Positions 37,071 through 45,499 of a stretch of 64,000 bases of DNA are shown here, one piece after another. Every line of letters starts with the position of its first letter. The stretch's first letter is position 1. This DNA comes from Legionella maioricensis (GTDB taxonomy: Bacteria; Pseudomonadota; Gammaproteobacteria; Legionellales; Legionellaceae). The stretch spans positions 248,001 to 312,000 of the forward strand of contig NZ_JAJKBJ010000001.1 of NCBI RefSeq assembly GCF_023618015.1. Direction: 5' to 3'. The translations under genes were made by a program, and so were the position numbers. The notes beneath the pieces were generated by a model that was given only the letters and a program-made list of their open reading frames with translations, was not told the origin of the DNA and ran no database searches.

Positions 37071-37393
37071 TCTTTTTGCAAATATTGAAGTTTGTCTTTG
37101 ACATCTTCCCAATCTTTTGCATCATCAGGAGCATCTTTTTTAGCGGTAATATTGGGCCAGGTTTGCGCAAGTTCTGCATTAAGCTGCTTGAATTGCTGTT
37201 GGTCGTCAGTCAAATCATCTTCAGAAACAATAGCATTAACCGGACATTCAGGTTCACAAAGAGCACAGTCAATACATTCTTCCGGATGAATCACTAAAAA
37301 ATTGGGCCCTTCGTAAAAGCAATCAACAGGACATACTTCCACGCAATCGGTGTACTTACACTTAATACAACTTTCTGTTACCACAAAAGTCAT
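37058..37393 (-). CDS. fdxA: Seven-iron ferredoxin (FdxA type)
   Basis: 111 residues with two iron-sulfur sites: [18 protein letters not shown] (3Fe-4S/4Fe-4S type) and [16 protein letters not shown] (4Fe-4S). The C-terminal extension (about residues 65-111) is typical of FdxA of Pseudomonas and Azotobacter. It is a cytosolic electron carrier. It is the first gene of the leftward cluster leading into yoaA-tsaB-ycaR-kdsB, although it may have its own control. Confidence 0.93.
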   Translation of the reverse strand: MTFVVTESCIKCKYTDCVEVCPVDCFYEGPNFLVIHPEECIDCALCEPECPVNAIVSEDDLTDDQQQFKQLNAELAQTWPNITAKKDAPDDAKDWEDVKDKLQYLQKEWKK

Positions 37394-37673
37394 AGCAAAC
37401 CTTTCAATTAAACTAAGAAAATAGCGGATATTAAAGCATAAAATGCCCTATTGAAGATAGAGTCTAAAGCTATTTCTTTCAAATGGGTCATTCTTTTTAA
37501 GAGTATGAAAAAAACAGTCAAGAAAAATTAAAAACGCTTAGCATTAAAAAATCCCTTGTTGACTATAAAGTATGCTTGTAATTACCACCATGCTGTGTTA
37601 TTTTTATGCAAAAATTTATTATTTATACATTTAAACCATTTTTTAATACATATTTCTTGCTTTGGAGCAAATA

Positions 37674-40139
37674 ATGGCGTTGAAATCTCCCCCATCAATT
37701 TTTGGTATTCCCGAAGATTTTCTAAATTTAATCACAACATTTAATACCATACCCGAAGAAGATCACATTCAGCGTCTTTTTTATTTACAAAAAATCAATT
37801 ACAGACTAAAGGATATTACTCTTAATAGCTCGTCCTATGCTTGGTTAAGTGATACTGGGCCTGAGGGTTGGCAGGCGCATTTGCATGCTTATTCCATTAA
37901 TGCTGATGCTTCAATCTTTGTTAAAGGAATGCAATTTGCTGAAGCAATTGCTCGGCACACCAAAGACAAACCATTGCCAATTCAAGTTGAAGACGTTTAT
38001 CCATTATTGCAAGAGCGCGATGAATTATTAAGAAATCCTTCATTTGAGGCGTGCAAGGAACGTTATATCGCCGTTAACTGCCAGCTGCATGTTTTAGTAG
38101 ATTCGGAACGTAGAATTAAAGAAATATTGGACCGGCATTCCGAAATCCTGGCTATGGCGAAAGCAAAGCTTGATGCGATTCAAAAAAGAGAAACATTGCC
38201 CGCTGCTGGTCCGACTCCAACCTATAAAACTAAAGAGTTGGGAGGACATGTTAACAATGACCTTTATACACTTGAAATAGAAGGTATAGATGACCTTTTT
38301 GTGTTTCGTGTGGAAGACAGGGATAAATTAGGTGTGGAACAAGATCTTCACTCTTTTCCAGTAGCAAAATATTTCATCGAAGATTATGCAGTATTTATGA
38401 TGAGATTTAAGGGCTCAGATTTTCCTATTGAGTATAGACCAGTAGTATTAAGTCAATATGCCACTGGTGGTAATTTAGCTGAAGTCGCCAGATCACTTAG
38501 GGGCACTCGAGATAAAGATCTCGGAGCCAAGGCTTGCTTTTATTTTGCACAGCTTGGCGATTTTTGTGAAAAACTAATAGAAGCAAAGACTTATCATCCC
38601 GATATCAAATTAACTAATTTTTTAGTCCACTCCAACCTAATCCGCGTTAGTGATAGAAAGACCTTTACCGCTGAGGCACACCCCATGGCCTCAGAGATAC
38701 GTAGTACTCCTCCATATGCTCCGGATGAATTCACTGCCTGTCTTAATGAACGTTGGACTAATTACGATAGCGATGTTGCATCCGAAACTGTGATGAATAT
38801 GCCTCAATTTATGGCTTATCAACTGGGTATGGCTTTAAAAGAATTTTTAATTTTAACTCAAGTAGATGATGTGGAAATTGCAGAGCTTAGAAAACATGAT
38901 TTTAATCCAGCACTTTATTTTAAAACGACTCCCAACCCGATTGTTAACTTCTCTTTACTCATTCAAGAGCTAACTCGTCCTGATCCCAACAAAAGATTAT
39001 CTATTCAACAATTCAAAAATTTATTGAAGTTTCGTAATATGAAACCAGAGCACTTCTATAAAAAAATCGAGGAAGAATTACCTTCCGCAACTCTCGGATT
39101 TCAAGAAGATATAGATGCAATCAATACCCTGTTGAATGGTAGTTTTCCAGAGACTGAGTTCATCACTCAGGCCAATATTCTTTTTAATAAAATATCCAAG
39201 AGCCAAGAACCTCGCCTCATTCGTATGGCTGAAAAACTGGCAACTAAATGTTATCGGGAATATGCAGAACCCTTTTTTAAACAATCTATTGAAACAGCTC
39301 TTTTAAACAATGACTGGGAAGAAGCTCCTTGGTATAGAAAGTTAATTCATGTACTGTCTTTTGGTTATTTCTCTGTAGATAGAGTAACCCAGCTTTCTGA
39401 TATTCAAGATACTATGGGACTGGATTTAAATGGTGAACAATTTTTATCCTACTTCCCTCATCTTGAATTCCTTACTCCATCAGCTATGGATAGTTTGGGG
39501 AAAATTGAGGCGGAATATCTGAAAAACGTCATTAGAGAAAATGTGGAGATGATAATATCTCACGATTCAATGGCGCAACAGGAATCATCAGAAAGCACAG
39601 AAGATGTTGCAATTTCTACGACTATACCGTTGGATGTAGCGGCGGAAAGCAAGAAGAAAACTCTTCCATTAAATGCAACTCCTGTTAGCAGTATGGAAAA
39701 AGACCCTTTAAGCAAAGCGCCTGAAATAAGTAAGCAAATTGCTCCGTTGAATGTAACACCTGTAAGTAGTATGAAAAAAGACTCTTCGCTAACAAAATCT
39801 GATGCAAAGCATGATGAATCGCTGGATAAAGAGTCCTCAGAGAGCTCGTCAGATTGGGGAACCATAGTCATTAACGATAAAAAACGAACGTCTGTGGCTG
39901 CACGACCGGCTTTTTTCTCAAGTAGCAAAGTAAATGACGAAACTGCGGTTAAACCAAAGGCTCCTGTTGCAAGCCGAGTAGATAGTGTCAGAACCGCTTT
40001 ATTCAGAGGCGATGGTAGTCATCGTAAAAAACCTATTCATGGTCATAGAACTACTGTAGGTGAAATCAATTGGGACCCATTGCCAATTGCTCCAGTTGAC
40101 GAGCCGCCCAGATTAGATTCAACTAATTTCGCCCTGTGA
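37674..40139 (+). CDS. legK7: LegK7-like eukaryotic-type Ser/Thr kinase, Dot/Icm effector
   Basis: 821 residues from ATG 37674, with GGAG six bases upstream. The first 185 residues are helical. A divergent protein-kinase core spans about 190-465, with a catalytic loop HPDIKLTNF (Asp310) and the metal-binding element as RVSDRKTF in place of DFG. A helical region follows to about 640. The Ser-rich, disordered tail holds two copies of a PLNxTPVSSMxKD motif (about 675 and 697). L. pneumophila LegK7 mimics the Hippo kinase MST1 and phosphorylates host MOB1; its catalytic Asp is at nearly the same place. It has no bacterial-type signal peptide. Confidence 0.82.
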   Translation: MALKSPPSIFGIPEDFLNLITTFNTIPEEDHIQRLFYLQKINYRLKDITLNSSSYAWLSDTGPEGWQAHLHAYSINADASIFVKGMQFAEAIARHTKDKPLPIQVEDVYPLLQERDELLRNPSFEACKERYIAVNCQLHVLVDSERRIKEILDRHSEILAMAKAKLDAIQKRETLPAAGPTPTYKTKELGGHVNNDLYTLEIEGIDDLFVFRVEDRDKLGVEQDLHSFPVAKYFIEDYAVFMMRFKGSDFPIEYRPVVLSQYATGGNLAEVARSLRGTRDKDLGAKACFYFAQLGDFCEKLIEAKTYHPDIKLTNFLVHSNLIRVSDRKTFTAEAHPMASEIRSTPPYAPDEFTACLNERWTNYDSDVASETVMNMPQFMAYQLGMALKEFLILTQVDDVEIAELRKHDFNPALYFKTTPNPIVNFSLLIQELTRPDPNKRLSIQQFKNLLKFRNMKPEHFYKKIEEELPSATLGFQEDIDAINTLLNGSFPETEFITQANILFNKISKSQEPRLIRMAEKLATKCYREYAEPFFKQSIETALLNNDWEEAPWYRKLIHVLSFGYFSVDRVTQLSDIQDTMGLDLNGEQFLSYFPHLEFLTPSAMDSLGKIEAEYLKNVIRENVEMIISHDSMAQQESSESTEDVAISTTIPLDVAAESKKKTLPLNATPVSSMEKDPLSKAPEISKQIAPLNVTPVSSMKKDSSLTKSDAKHDESLDKESSESSSDWGTIVINDKKRTSVAARPAFFSSSKVNDETAVKPKAPVASRVDSVRTALFRGDGSHRKKPIHGHRTTVGEINWDPLPIAPVDEPPRLDSTNFAL

Positions 40140-40154
40140 TTTATGCTAAATTAT

Positions 40155-40189
40155 TAATCCTTCCTTTTTCTCTTGAAAAGGAAGGATTA
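40155..40189 (+). terminator. Rho-independent terminator after the LegK7-like gene
   Basis: A long stem TAATCCTTCCTTTT and AAAAGGAAGGATTA with a short loop begins 16 bases after the stop, followed by GTTTACTC. The stem is strong, but the T-run is short. Confidence 0.8.
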
Positions 40190-40431
40190 GTTTACTCCCT
40201 CTATGCCTTTATTGCCCCGTCAAATTAAATAACCTAATAGCAAATCCATGTGCTTCTCGCACTATTTAACCTTAGAAATAAAAAAAATGTATTATTTTCT
40301 CACCAACAGGCTAAACTCTGTCTATATTTATAGATAAGTCGAATTGATATCCTAAGGTATAACCAGTGGACGGTAAGCACAAGGAACCATGAAAAATTAT
40401 TTTTTCATCAAACGGAATTAATGGAGTTATT

Positions 40432-40989
40432 ATGCCAGTACATGAAAGACGTCAACATTTCCGCATCGATGATCATTTATATTTTGATTATCGAGTTATA
40501 GCACCAGGGGAATTCTGTTCTGATCTATCCATCACCAATCAATTATTGGGTGAAAGCGGTCAGCGATATATGGAGGCTGCCCAATACTTTCAAAATATTG
40601 ATTATGAACTGGCGGAATTAACCCAGGCTCTAGGGATAAAAGAACCCGCGTTGGCTCATTACCTTAATCTATTAAATGCCAAAATAGATTATTTATCTCG
40701 CCAGATGTTAATGACTCATAAAGCTCAATTACGAAAAGTGAATATCAGTTTGGGTGGAATGGCTTTTAGAACGGATGAACTCCTAAAAGAAAAAACAAAT
40801 TTAAAAGTTGTTATCTACACCAAGCCAAAAATGATTCCTATTATTCTCGATGCAACTGTAGTTTATAGCCAATACCAAAGTGATAATCATTATCGTACCG
40901 CAATCACGTTTAATGGCCTAACCAGTGAGCAAGAGCAATTACTTTCCCAACATATTTTACAAGCCCAGGTAAAAAGTCGTGCTGACTAA
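40432..40989 (+). CDS. PilZ-domain protein, likely c-di-GMP receptor
   Basis: 185 residues. The N-terminal PilZ signature ERRQHFRI supplies the RxxxR half, and NISLGGMAF in the C-terminal half supplies the (D/N)xSxxG half. A helical insert of about 70 residues separates them, longer than a minimal PilZ domain. Such proteins bind cyclic-di-GMP and act on motility, pili or secretion. ATG 40432 has a GGAG site seven bases upstream. It stands alone between two unrelated genes. Confidence 0.82.
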   Translation: MPVHERRQHFRIDDHLYFDYRVIAPGEFCSDLSITNQLLGESGQRYMEAAQYFQNIDYELAELTQALGIKEPALAHYLNLLNAKIDYLSRQMLMTHKAQLRKVNISLGGMAFRTDELLKEKTNLKVVIYTKPKMIPIILDATVVYSQYQSDNHYRTAITFNGLTSEQEQLLSQHILQAQVKSRAD

Positions 40990-41079
40990 TTATTATCCCT
41001 GTTGCAGATGGGTATTACTTGGAGTAGACACCGGATTCGCGCATAATGTGTCTCTTTAAAGAATGTATGGGATAAAAAC

Positions 41080-41349
41080 ATGAGTCGAATAATATTTTGT
41101 TGTAAATTAAAAGAAGAAGCTGAAGGCATGCAAAAACCTCCTTTCCCAGGAGCCCTGGGCGAAAAAATATTTAATGAAGTATCAAAAAAAGCCTGGGATA
41201 TGTGGCTGTCTCATCAGACCATGTTAATTAATGAATACCGCCTCAATTTAATAGAAGCAAAGTCACGTGAATTTTTAAAAGAGGAAATGCAAAAATATTT
41301 TTTTGGTGAAGGCTCAGCAAAACCGTCTGGCTATACTGCAAAAGAATAA
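41080..41349 (+). CDS. yggX: Fe(2+)-trafficking / oxidative damage protein YggX
   Basis: An 89-residue protein whose start [17 protein letters not shown] and [19 protein letters not shown] match YggX. It moves or buffers iron and protects iron-sulfur clusters from oxidation. psuG starts ten bases after the stop, so the two share a transcript. Confidence 0.93.
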   Translation: MSRIIFCCKLKEEAEGMQKPPFPGALGEKIFNEVSKKAWDMWLSHQTMLINEYRLNLIEAKSREFLKEEMQKYFFGEGSAKPSGYTAKE

Positions 41350-41359
41350 GGACAAACAT

Positions 41360-42286
41360 ATGTTTCATGATTTATTAGAAATAAAACCAGAGGTAATGGA
41401 AGCAATTAATAATCGAAGTCCCATTGTGGTGCTCGAATCGACTATAATCTCTCATGGTATGCCTTATCCTGCTAATTTAGCGACTGCTATTGAAGTTGAG
41501 ACAATTATTCGTAATCAAGGAGCCATTCCTGCGACCATAGCCCTTTATCACGGCAAAATTCATATTGGCTTGACTAAAAAGACCATGGAGCATTTGGCTG
41601 AGGATAAAGCGGTAATAAAAGCTTCACGCAGAGATATCGCTTACGTTTTAAGCCGCAAAATGACAGCAAGTACCACAGTCGCGGCGACTATGTTCTGTGC
41701 TCATTTGGCAAATCTGCCCTTATTTGTCACTGGTGGGATTGGAGGGGTTCATCAAGAAGTAGGAAATAGCTTTGATATTTCCGCTGATCTTATCGAGCTT
41801 GCCACTACCCCAGTCACTGTCGTTTGCTCAGGAGCCAAATCCATTCTCGATTTACCCAAAACTCTTGAGGTTCTTGAAACCCATGGCGTACCCGTCATAG
41901 GGTTCGCTACCAACGAATTTCCAGCCTTCTATAGCCGTTCCAGTGGTATCCCGGTGATTCATCGTTTAAACAGCGCTAAAGAGGTTGCCAAGCTGATGGT
42001 TTATCAACGGATGTTAAACATGAATAATGGCATCATCATCGCGAATCCGATTCCCGTTGCAGCTGAAATTTCAGACGATGAAATTATGCCCTTCATTCAT
42101 CAGGCACATGAAGAAGCAAAAGACATCAATGGCCAGGCACTTACTCCCTTTTTATTAAGAAGAATTGGGGAGTTAACAGCAGGCAGAAGTTTGGAAGCCA
42201 ATATTGAATTGATAAAAAGTAATGCATTATTGGGTGCACAGATAGCAATTGCCTATCAAAATAAACTATTTTCAAAAAAAATGTAA
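41360..42286 (+). CDS. psuG: Pseudouridine-5'-phosphate glycosidase
   Basis: 308 residues from ATG 41360, with AAGGA upstream; a longer frame overlapping yggX is not supported. The start of the family domain is PIVVLESTIISHGMPYPAN, and the GGIGGVHQ motif and the Lys of the active site (CSGAKSILDLPKT) are present. PsuG breaks pseudouridine-5'-phosphate into uracil and ribose-5-phosphate. The usual partner kinase PsuK is not adjacent. Confidence 0.93.
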   Translation: MFHDLLEIKPEVMEAINNRSPIVVLESTIISHGMPYPANLATAIEVETIIRNQGAIPATIALYHGKIHIGLTKKTMEHLAEDKAVIKASRRDIAYVLSRKMTASTTVAATMFCAHLANLPLFVTGGIGGVHQEVGNSFDISADLIELATTPVTVVCSGAKSILDLPKTLEVLETHGVPVIGFATNEFPAFYSRSSGIPVIHRLNSAKEVAKLMVYQRMLNMNNGIIIANPIPVAAEISDDEIMPFIHQAHEEAKDINGQALTPFLLRRIGELTAGRSLEANIELIKSNALLGAQIAIAYQNKLFSKKM

Positions 42287-42294
42287 ACAAACTC

Positions 42295-42323
42295 TTGACT
42301 CAAAATCCATCTCGGAGTCTAAT
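42295..42323 (+). promoter_or_regulatory. Sigma-70 promoter of tRNA-Phe
   Basis: -35 TTGACT (42295-42300) and -10 TCTAAT (42318-42323) are separated by 17 bases. The C/G-rich stretch after the -10 (CAACCCTCGG) is a discriminator typical of stringently controlled stable-RNA promoters. The 5' end would lie about six bases before the mature tRNA. Confidence 0.75.
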
Positions 42324-42335
42324 AGCAACCCTCGG

Positions 42336-42411
42336 GGCCAGATAGCTCAGTCGGTAGAGCAGAGGATTGAAAATCCTCGTGTCGGTGGTTCGATTCCGCC
42401 TCTGGCCACCA
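42336..42411 (+). tRNA. tRNA-Phe (GAA)
   Basis: A 76-base cloverleaf. The acceptor stem GGCCAGA pairs with TCTGGCC, the D-loop is AGCTCAGTCGGTAGAGC, the anticodon stem GAGGA/TCCTC holds loop TTGAAAA (anticodon GAA), and the T-arm is GGTTCGATTCC. The CCA end is encoded. Confidence 0.97.
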
Positions 42412-42603
42412 TGATAATCAATGGATTACATGGTGGTTACCAAGATTACCCGAAATCTCAAACCCTTTCTCAATCACCCACTAAATCGCACTCTTTTATT
42501 TTGAATTTGATTCTTTGTGATGTTGTTAAAAACTTTATTTATTATTGCATTAATATTTTCTAGCATTAAAACCATCTAAGATAATGCCATGATTCTAATT
42601 TAT

Positions 42604-42636
42604 TGTTGGGCTTCGCGTTGCTCAGCACCAACCTAC
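42604..42636. repeat. Dispersed TGTTGGGCTTCGC...AACCTAC element
   Basis: A 33-base copy of the unit present twice in inverted orientation at 61318-61413. It lies between tRNA-Phe and the outer-membrane-protein pseudogene. No gene is seen in 42412-42683. Confidence 0.85.
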
Positions 42637-42683
42637 AATACGCATTAGCCCCTTTTACGCTGTTTGAACACAAGTATAAAGCT

Positions 42684-43814
42684 TTAGATACCTCGGACAA
42701 GCCGAGGCACGGAGGTGATGGGAGCATCAGCCCCTAATATCTGAGCAGTAATATAGGGTCCGCCTACAGAAAAATTACTTTGAGTATGTTGTGCACTTGC
42801 AGTGGATAATGATCCTGAATCAATAGCAATTACATTATTGTTTGTTTCATTACTGGATAAAGCATCTACATACATAGCGCCCATATAACCAAGCTCCAAA
42901 GTTAATTCAGAAGCTTGCTTAATCATATAGGTATAGCTTAAGCCTATTTTTGCATCGAGGGCTGGCACTAATTGACTGACACGTGGATTAGAAAGCCCCT
43001 CATGATTTACATTTATTCCAGCCAAAATCAGCTCAATGGATGTGCCTGTAAATTTATATTGAGCGGGCTACATTCTGCCATAAAGAACAGAGCCTGCTAA
43101 TTGTCCCACCAAATGAATCCCATGAGAAAACTCATAGTTATTATTAATTCCTAATCTTGGCCCTACTCCATTATAAGTGGACGTATTATTAAAATTAAAT
43201 ATAGGTAGTGCAGGCAGTCCATGAAAAGTAGAATTTATCTGCTCTTTTAGAAACACAGAACTTAGGCCAGTAAAAAATCGCGTTTGAAGGTTAGATCCAA
43301 AATTGATAAATTTCCCCAGATCCAAATTTACTGAATCATAATTAAAATGCAGAGTTACATTTCCCACTTTTAATAAAGAAATTCCAGTAATTTGTCCGGT
43401 ATTTGTTGGCGGAGTACCCGTTTGTTAAAAAGGAGACACCCACTGTGAGGAAGGATCTACAAAAACTTCATCGTGATCAGTAGTATCCAAATGAAACCAA
43501 TTTAATTGAACATCCGTTCCGGGATTTAATAGAATATAACGTGCTCCGAGGTTAAAACCAGGACTAAAATCTGGTTTAATAACATTAACACTCCAGTTAG
43601 GTGAAGGGATCGGAAGTACTGTAGTTGTTACAGACCACCCCAGATTATTAGCTAACGGTTAGAGATATGAAGCACCCACATTCAATTCAAATCCCGGTCT
43701 CAGATCGGGAATAAACACTCTAAACAGGTGATCATCCTTCATTGGTGCAGCAAAACTTGATGTAACCAGCAGTGCCAAGGTGGTTTCCATAAGGAGTTTA
43801 TTTGTTTTTTTCAT
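42684..43814 (-). pseudogene. Legionella-type outer-membrane beta-barrel protein, three in-frame stops
   Basis: One frame from ATG 43814 (MKKTNKLLMETTLALLVTSS, a signal peptide) carries a complete beta-barrel-like sequence of the Legionella OMP family, broken by TAA at 43659, TAA at 43425 and TAG at 43068. There is no length change, because all segments stay in register: 43659 to 43367 and beyond are in the same frame. Recognisable pieces are GFELNVGASYL, SPGFNLGARYILL, GLRL/VGPRLGINNNYEFSHGI and IGLSYTYMIKQ. The last residues (VPRLVRG) come from a dispersed GCGG hairpin, so the true C-terminus was probably lost to that insertion. A functional read-through is unlikely. Confidence 0.82.
42685..42714. 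repeat. Dispersed CTCGGACAAGCCGAGG hairpin element
   Basis: A copy of the GCGGACAAGCCGC family with base pairs swapped (CCTCGG-ACAAG-CCGAGG), so the stem is kept although the sequence differs. It encodes the apparent last residues of the pseudogene. Confidence 0.75.
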
Positions 43815-44061
43815 ATAACAGCATCCCTTCATAAAGCTATATAAATACATACCAGTTGAAATAATAAGGGCTTTTAATTAATAGTGATGTTTGATGCCCA
43901 AGAATTACTTATGAGGCCCTCATTTTCAGCGACAATCATAAACATATTCAGTTGCGTTGACAATTCCTCTCTAAGAACCGTCCCACGGTAGATTCTTACT
44001 CACATTGAGCTAATGAATACAAATACAGCTTTTCATGAAAAATATCCCGGCCTCTTTTACT

Positions 44062-44655
44062 TCATATCTTTGTTTTGCCTTGGGGAAACATCTCTTCATA
44101 CTGGCAAAGCTTTATTAAATGCCTGGGAATTTTATCTAGTGCCAATACTTGAGAAGCAGCCTGCAGCTCAAGAGCAGCCTCGGGCATTATTTTACTTTCT
44201 GCAGTTTTAGGGTCTTCCACTATGGTGTAACCGCCAGCTTGTTTAATCAATAATAAACCCTCTGCCCCATCAGAACTGCTGCCCGTAAGTAACAATCCAA
44301 TAACTTTTGCTCGGAAACTATCTGCAGCTGATTCAAACAAGACATCAATAGAGGGTCTGGCAAAATGAACCAATTCATCCAGGGATAACGAAAAATAATT
44401 CTTATCCACGATTAAATGATAATCAGCAGGAGCCAAGTAAACATATCCTTTCTGGAGCATCATTTTATCCTCAACTTCCAGAACTTTTAATACGCAATTT
44501 TTTTGGAAAAAACCACTTAAAGTATCTACATTTTTCGCTCGATGCAAAACAATAGCAATTGGCACAGGAAAATCACGAGGTAATTCCTTTAAAATTGCAG
44601 TTATGGCTTTGGAACCACCTATAGATGCCCCAATGACCAAGAGTTGGTATGACAT
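44062..44655 (-). CDS. cheB: Stand-alone CheB-type methylesterase domain
   Basis: A 197-residue CheB catalytic domain without the usual receiver. The triad is visible: Ser11 in VIGASIGGSKA, His38 in IVLHRA and Asp129 in LTGSSSDGAEG. Full-length CheB removes methyl groups from chemoreceptor glutamates. This gene ends a three-gene leftward operon (kinase, CheR, CheB); its start is two bases after cheR. Without its own receiver it must be regulated by partners, perhaps the receivers of the adjacent hybrid kinase. Confidence 0.9.
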   Translation of the reverse strand: MSYQLLVIGASIGGSKAITAILKELPRDFPVPIAIVLHRAKNVDTLSGFFQKNCVLKVLEVEDKMMLQKGYVYLAPADYHLIVDKNYFSLSLDELVHFARPSIDVLFESAADSFRAKVIGLLLTGSSSDGAEGLLLIKQAGGYTIVEDPKTAESKIMPEAALELQAASQVLALDKIPRHLIKLCQYEEMFPQGKTKI

Positions 44656-44656
44656 A

Positions 44657-45490
44657 TTATCTTACCTTTTTATAAATCTTTTCCTTCTCATCAACGGTAA
44701 TATAACAATCTTCATAAGGAGTAAATAACATGGACTCTTTTTCTCCTAATGCAAGAAAACAAAAGGGAGCTAAACTCCGGTACAACAATTTATGGGTATG
44801 TTGCTGTAAACTCTGATTGAAATAAATCATCACATTGCGGCAGAGAATAAGATTAAATTCGTTAAATACTGAATCTGTTACAAGATTGTGCTGAGCAAAA
44901 TGGATGTTTTTCCTTATCGCCTTATGAATCACCGCACTCTCACCATCTGAAGTATAATACTCAGCAAAAGCTCTTTTACCACCTGATTGCATATAGTTTC
45001 TAGCGTATTGCTTCATTGATGGCATAGAAAATATACCCTGCTTTGCCATTTCAATTACTCTTAAATTCATATCAGTAGCATAGATGAAGCTTCGCTGATC
45101 AAGTCCTTCTTCCACCAGTAATATTGCCATCGAATAAGCTTCCTCACCTGTCGAACAACCGGCGATCCAGATACGGACAAAAGGATAAGTATGTAATAAA
45201 GGAATCACTTTATTTCTTAACGCCCGAAAAAAATCGGGGTCACGAAACATAGAAGTCACTAATACTGATAGAGTCAATAATAGATCATTGAAATTTTCCT
45301 CGTTATAAAAAATTCGATCATGTAAATTATTAATAGTTGGAATATTATTAATAATCATATAATGTCGTAAACGTCTTTTTAATGAAGCAGAAGCATAATT
45401 TCTGAAGTCATATCCATATTCATTATAAATGTCCTCTAGCAACGAGTTCACTTGAATATCATCTACAGGCATGAGTTGAGAACTATTCAT
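44657..45490 (-). CDS. cheR: CheR-type protein-glutamate methyltransferase
   Basis: 277 residues with the CheR N-terminal helical domain (SASLKRRLRHYMIINNI) and the SAM-binding domain (IWIAGCSTGEEAYSMAILL, then NLILCRNVMIYFNQ). It transfers methyl groups from SAM to receptor glutamates. No methyl-accepting receptor gene is in the window. It lies nine bases after the hybrid kinase stop and is followed by cheB. Confidence 0.92.
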   Translation of the reverse strand: MNSSQLMPVDDIQVNSLLEDIYNEYGYDFRNYASASLKRRLRHYMIINNIPTINNLHDRIFYNEENFNDLLLTLSVLVTSMFRDPDFFRALRNKVIPLLHTYPFVRIWIAGCSTGEEAYSMAILLVEEGLDQRSFIYATDMNLRVIEMAKQGIFSMPSMKQYARNYMQSGGKRAFAEYYTSDGESAVIHKAIRKNIHFAQHNLVTDSVFNEFNLILCRNVMIYFNQSLQQHTHKLLYRSLAPFCFLALGEKESMLFTPYEDCYITVDEKEKIYKKVR

Positions 45491-45499
45491 ACGGATCCT

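Noticed and set aside
37500-37673. PmrA-type regulatory site before the LegK7-like gene
   Set aside because: No pair of TTAAT-type half-sites with the right spacing; a TTGACT box at 37559 lacks a good -10.
37556-37744. Short frame overlapping the start of the LegK7-like gene
   Set aside because: Out of frame with the kinase, AT-rich leader, no ribosome site; the kinase start at 37674 has one.
42249-42563. 104-codon frame through the tRNA-Phe gene
   Set aside because: It overlaps psuG and a clear tRNA with its promoter; codon use is not protein-like.
44013-44210. 65-codon frame at the end of cheB
   Set aside because: It is antisense to the cheB 3' end, with no ribosome site or family match.
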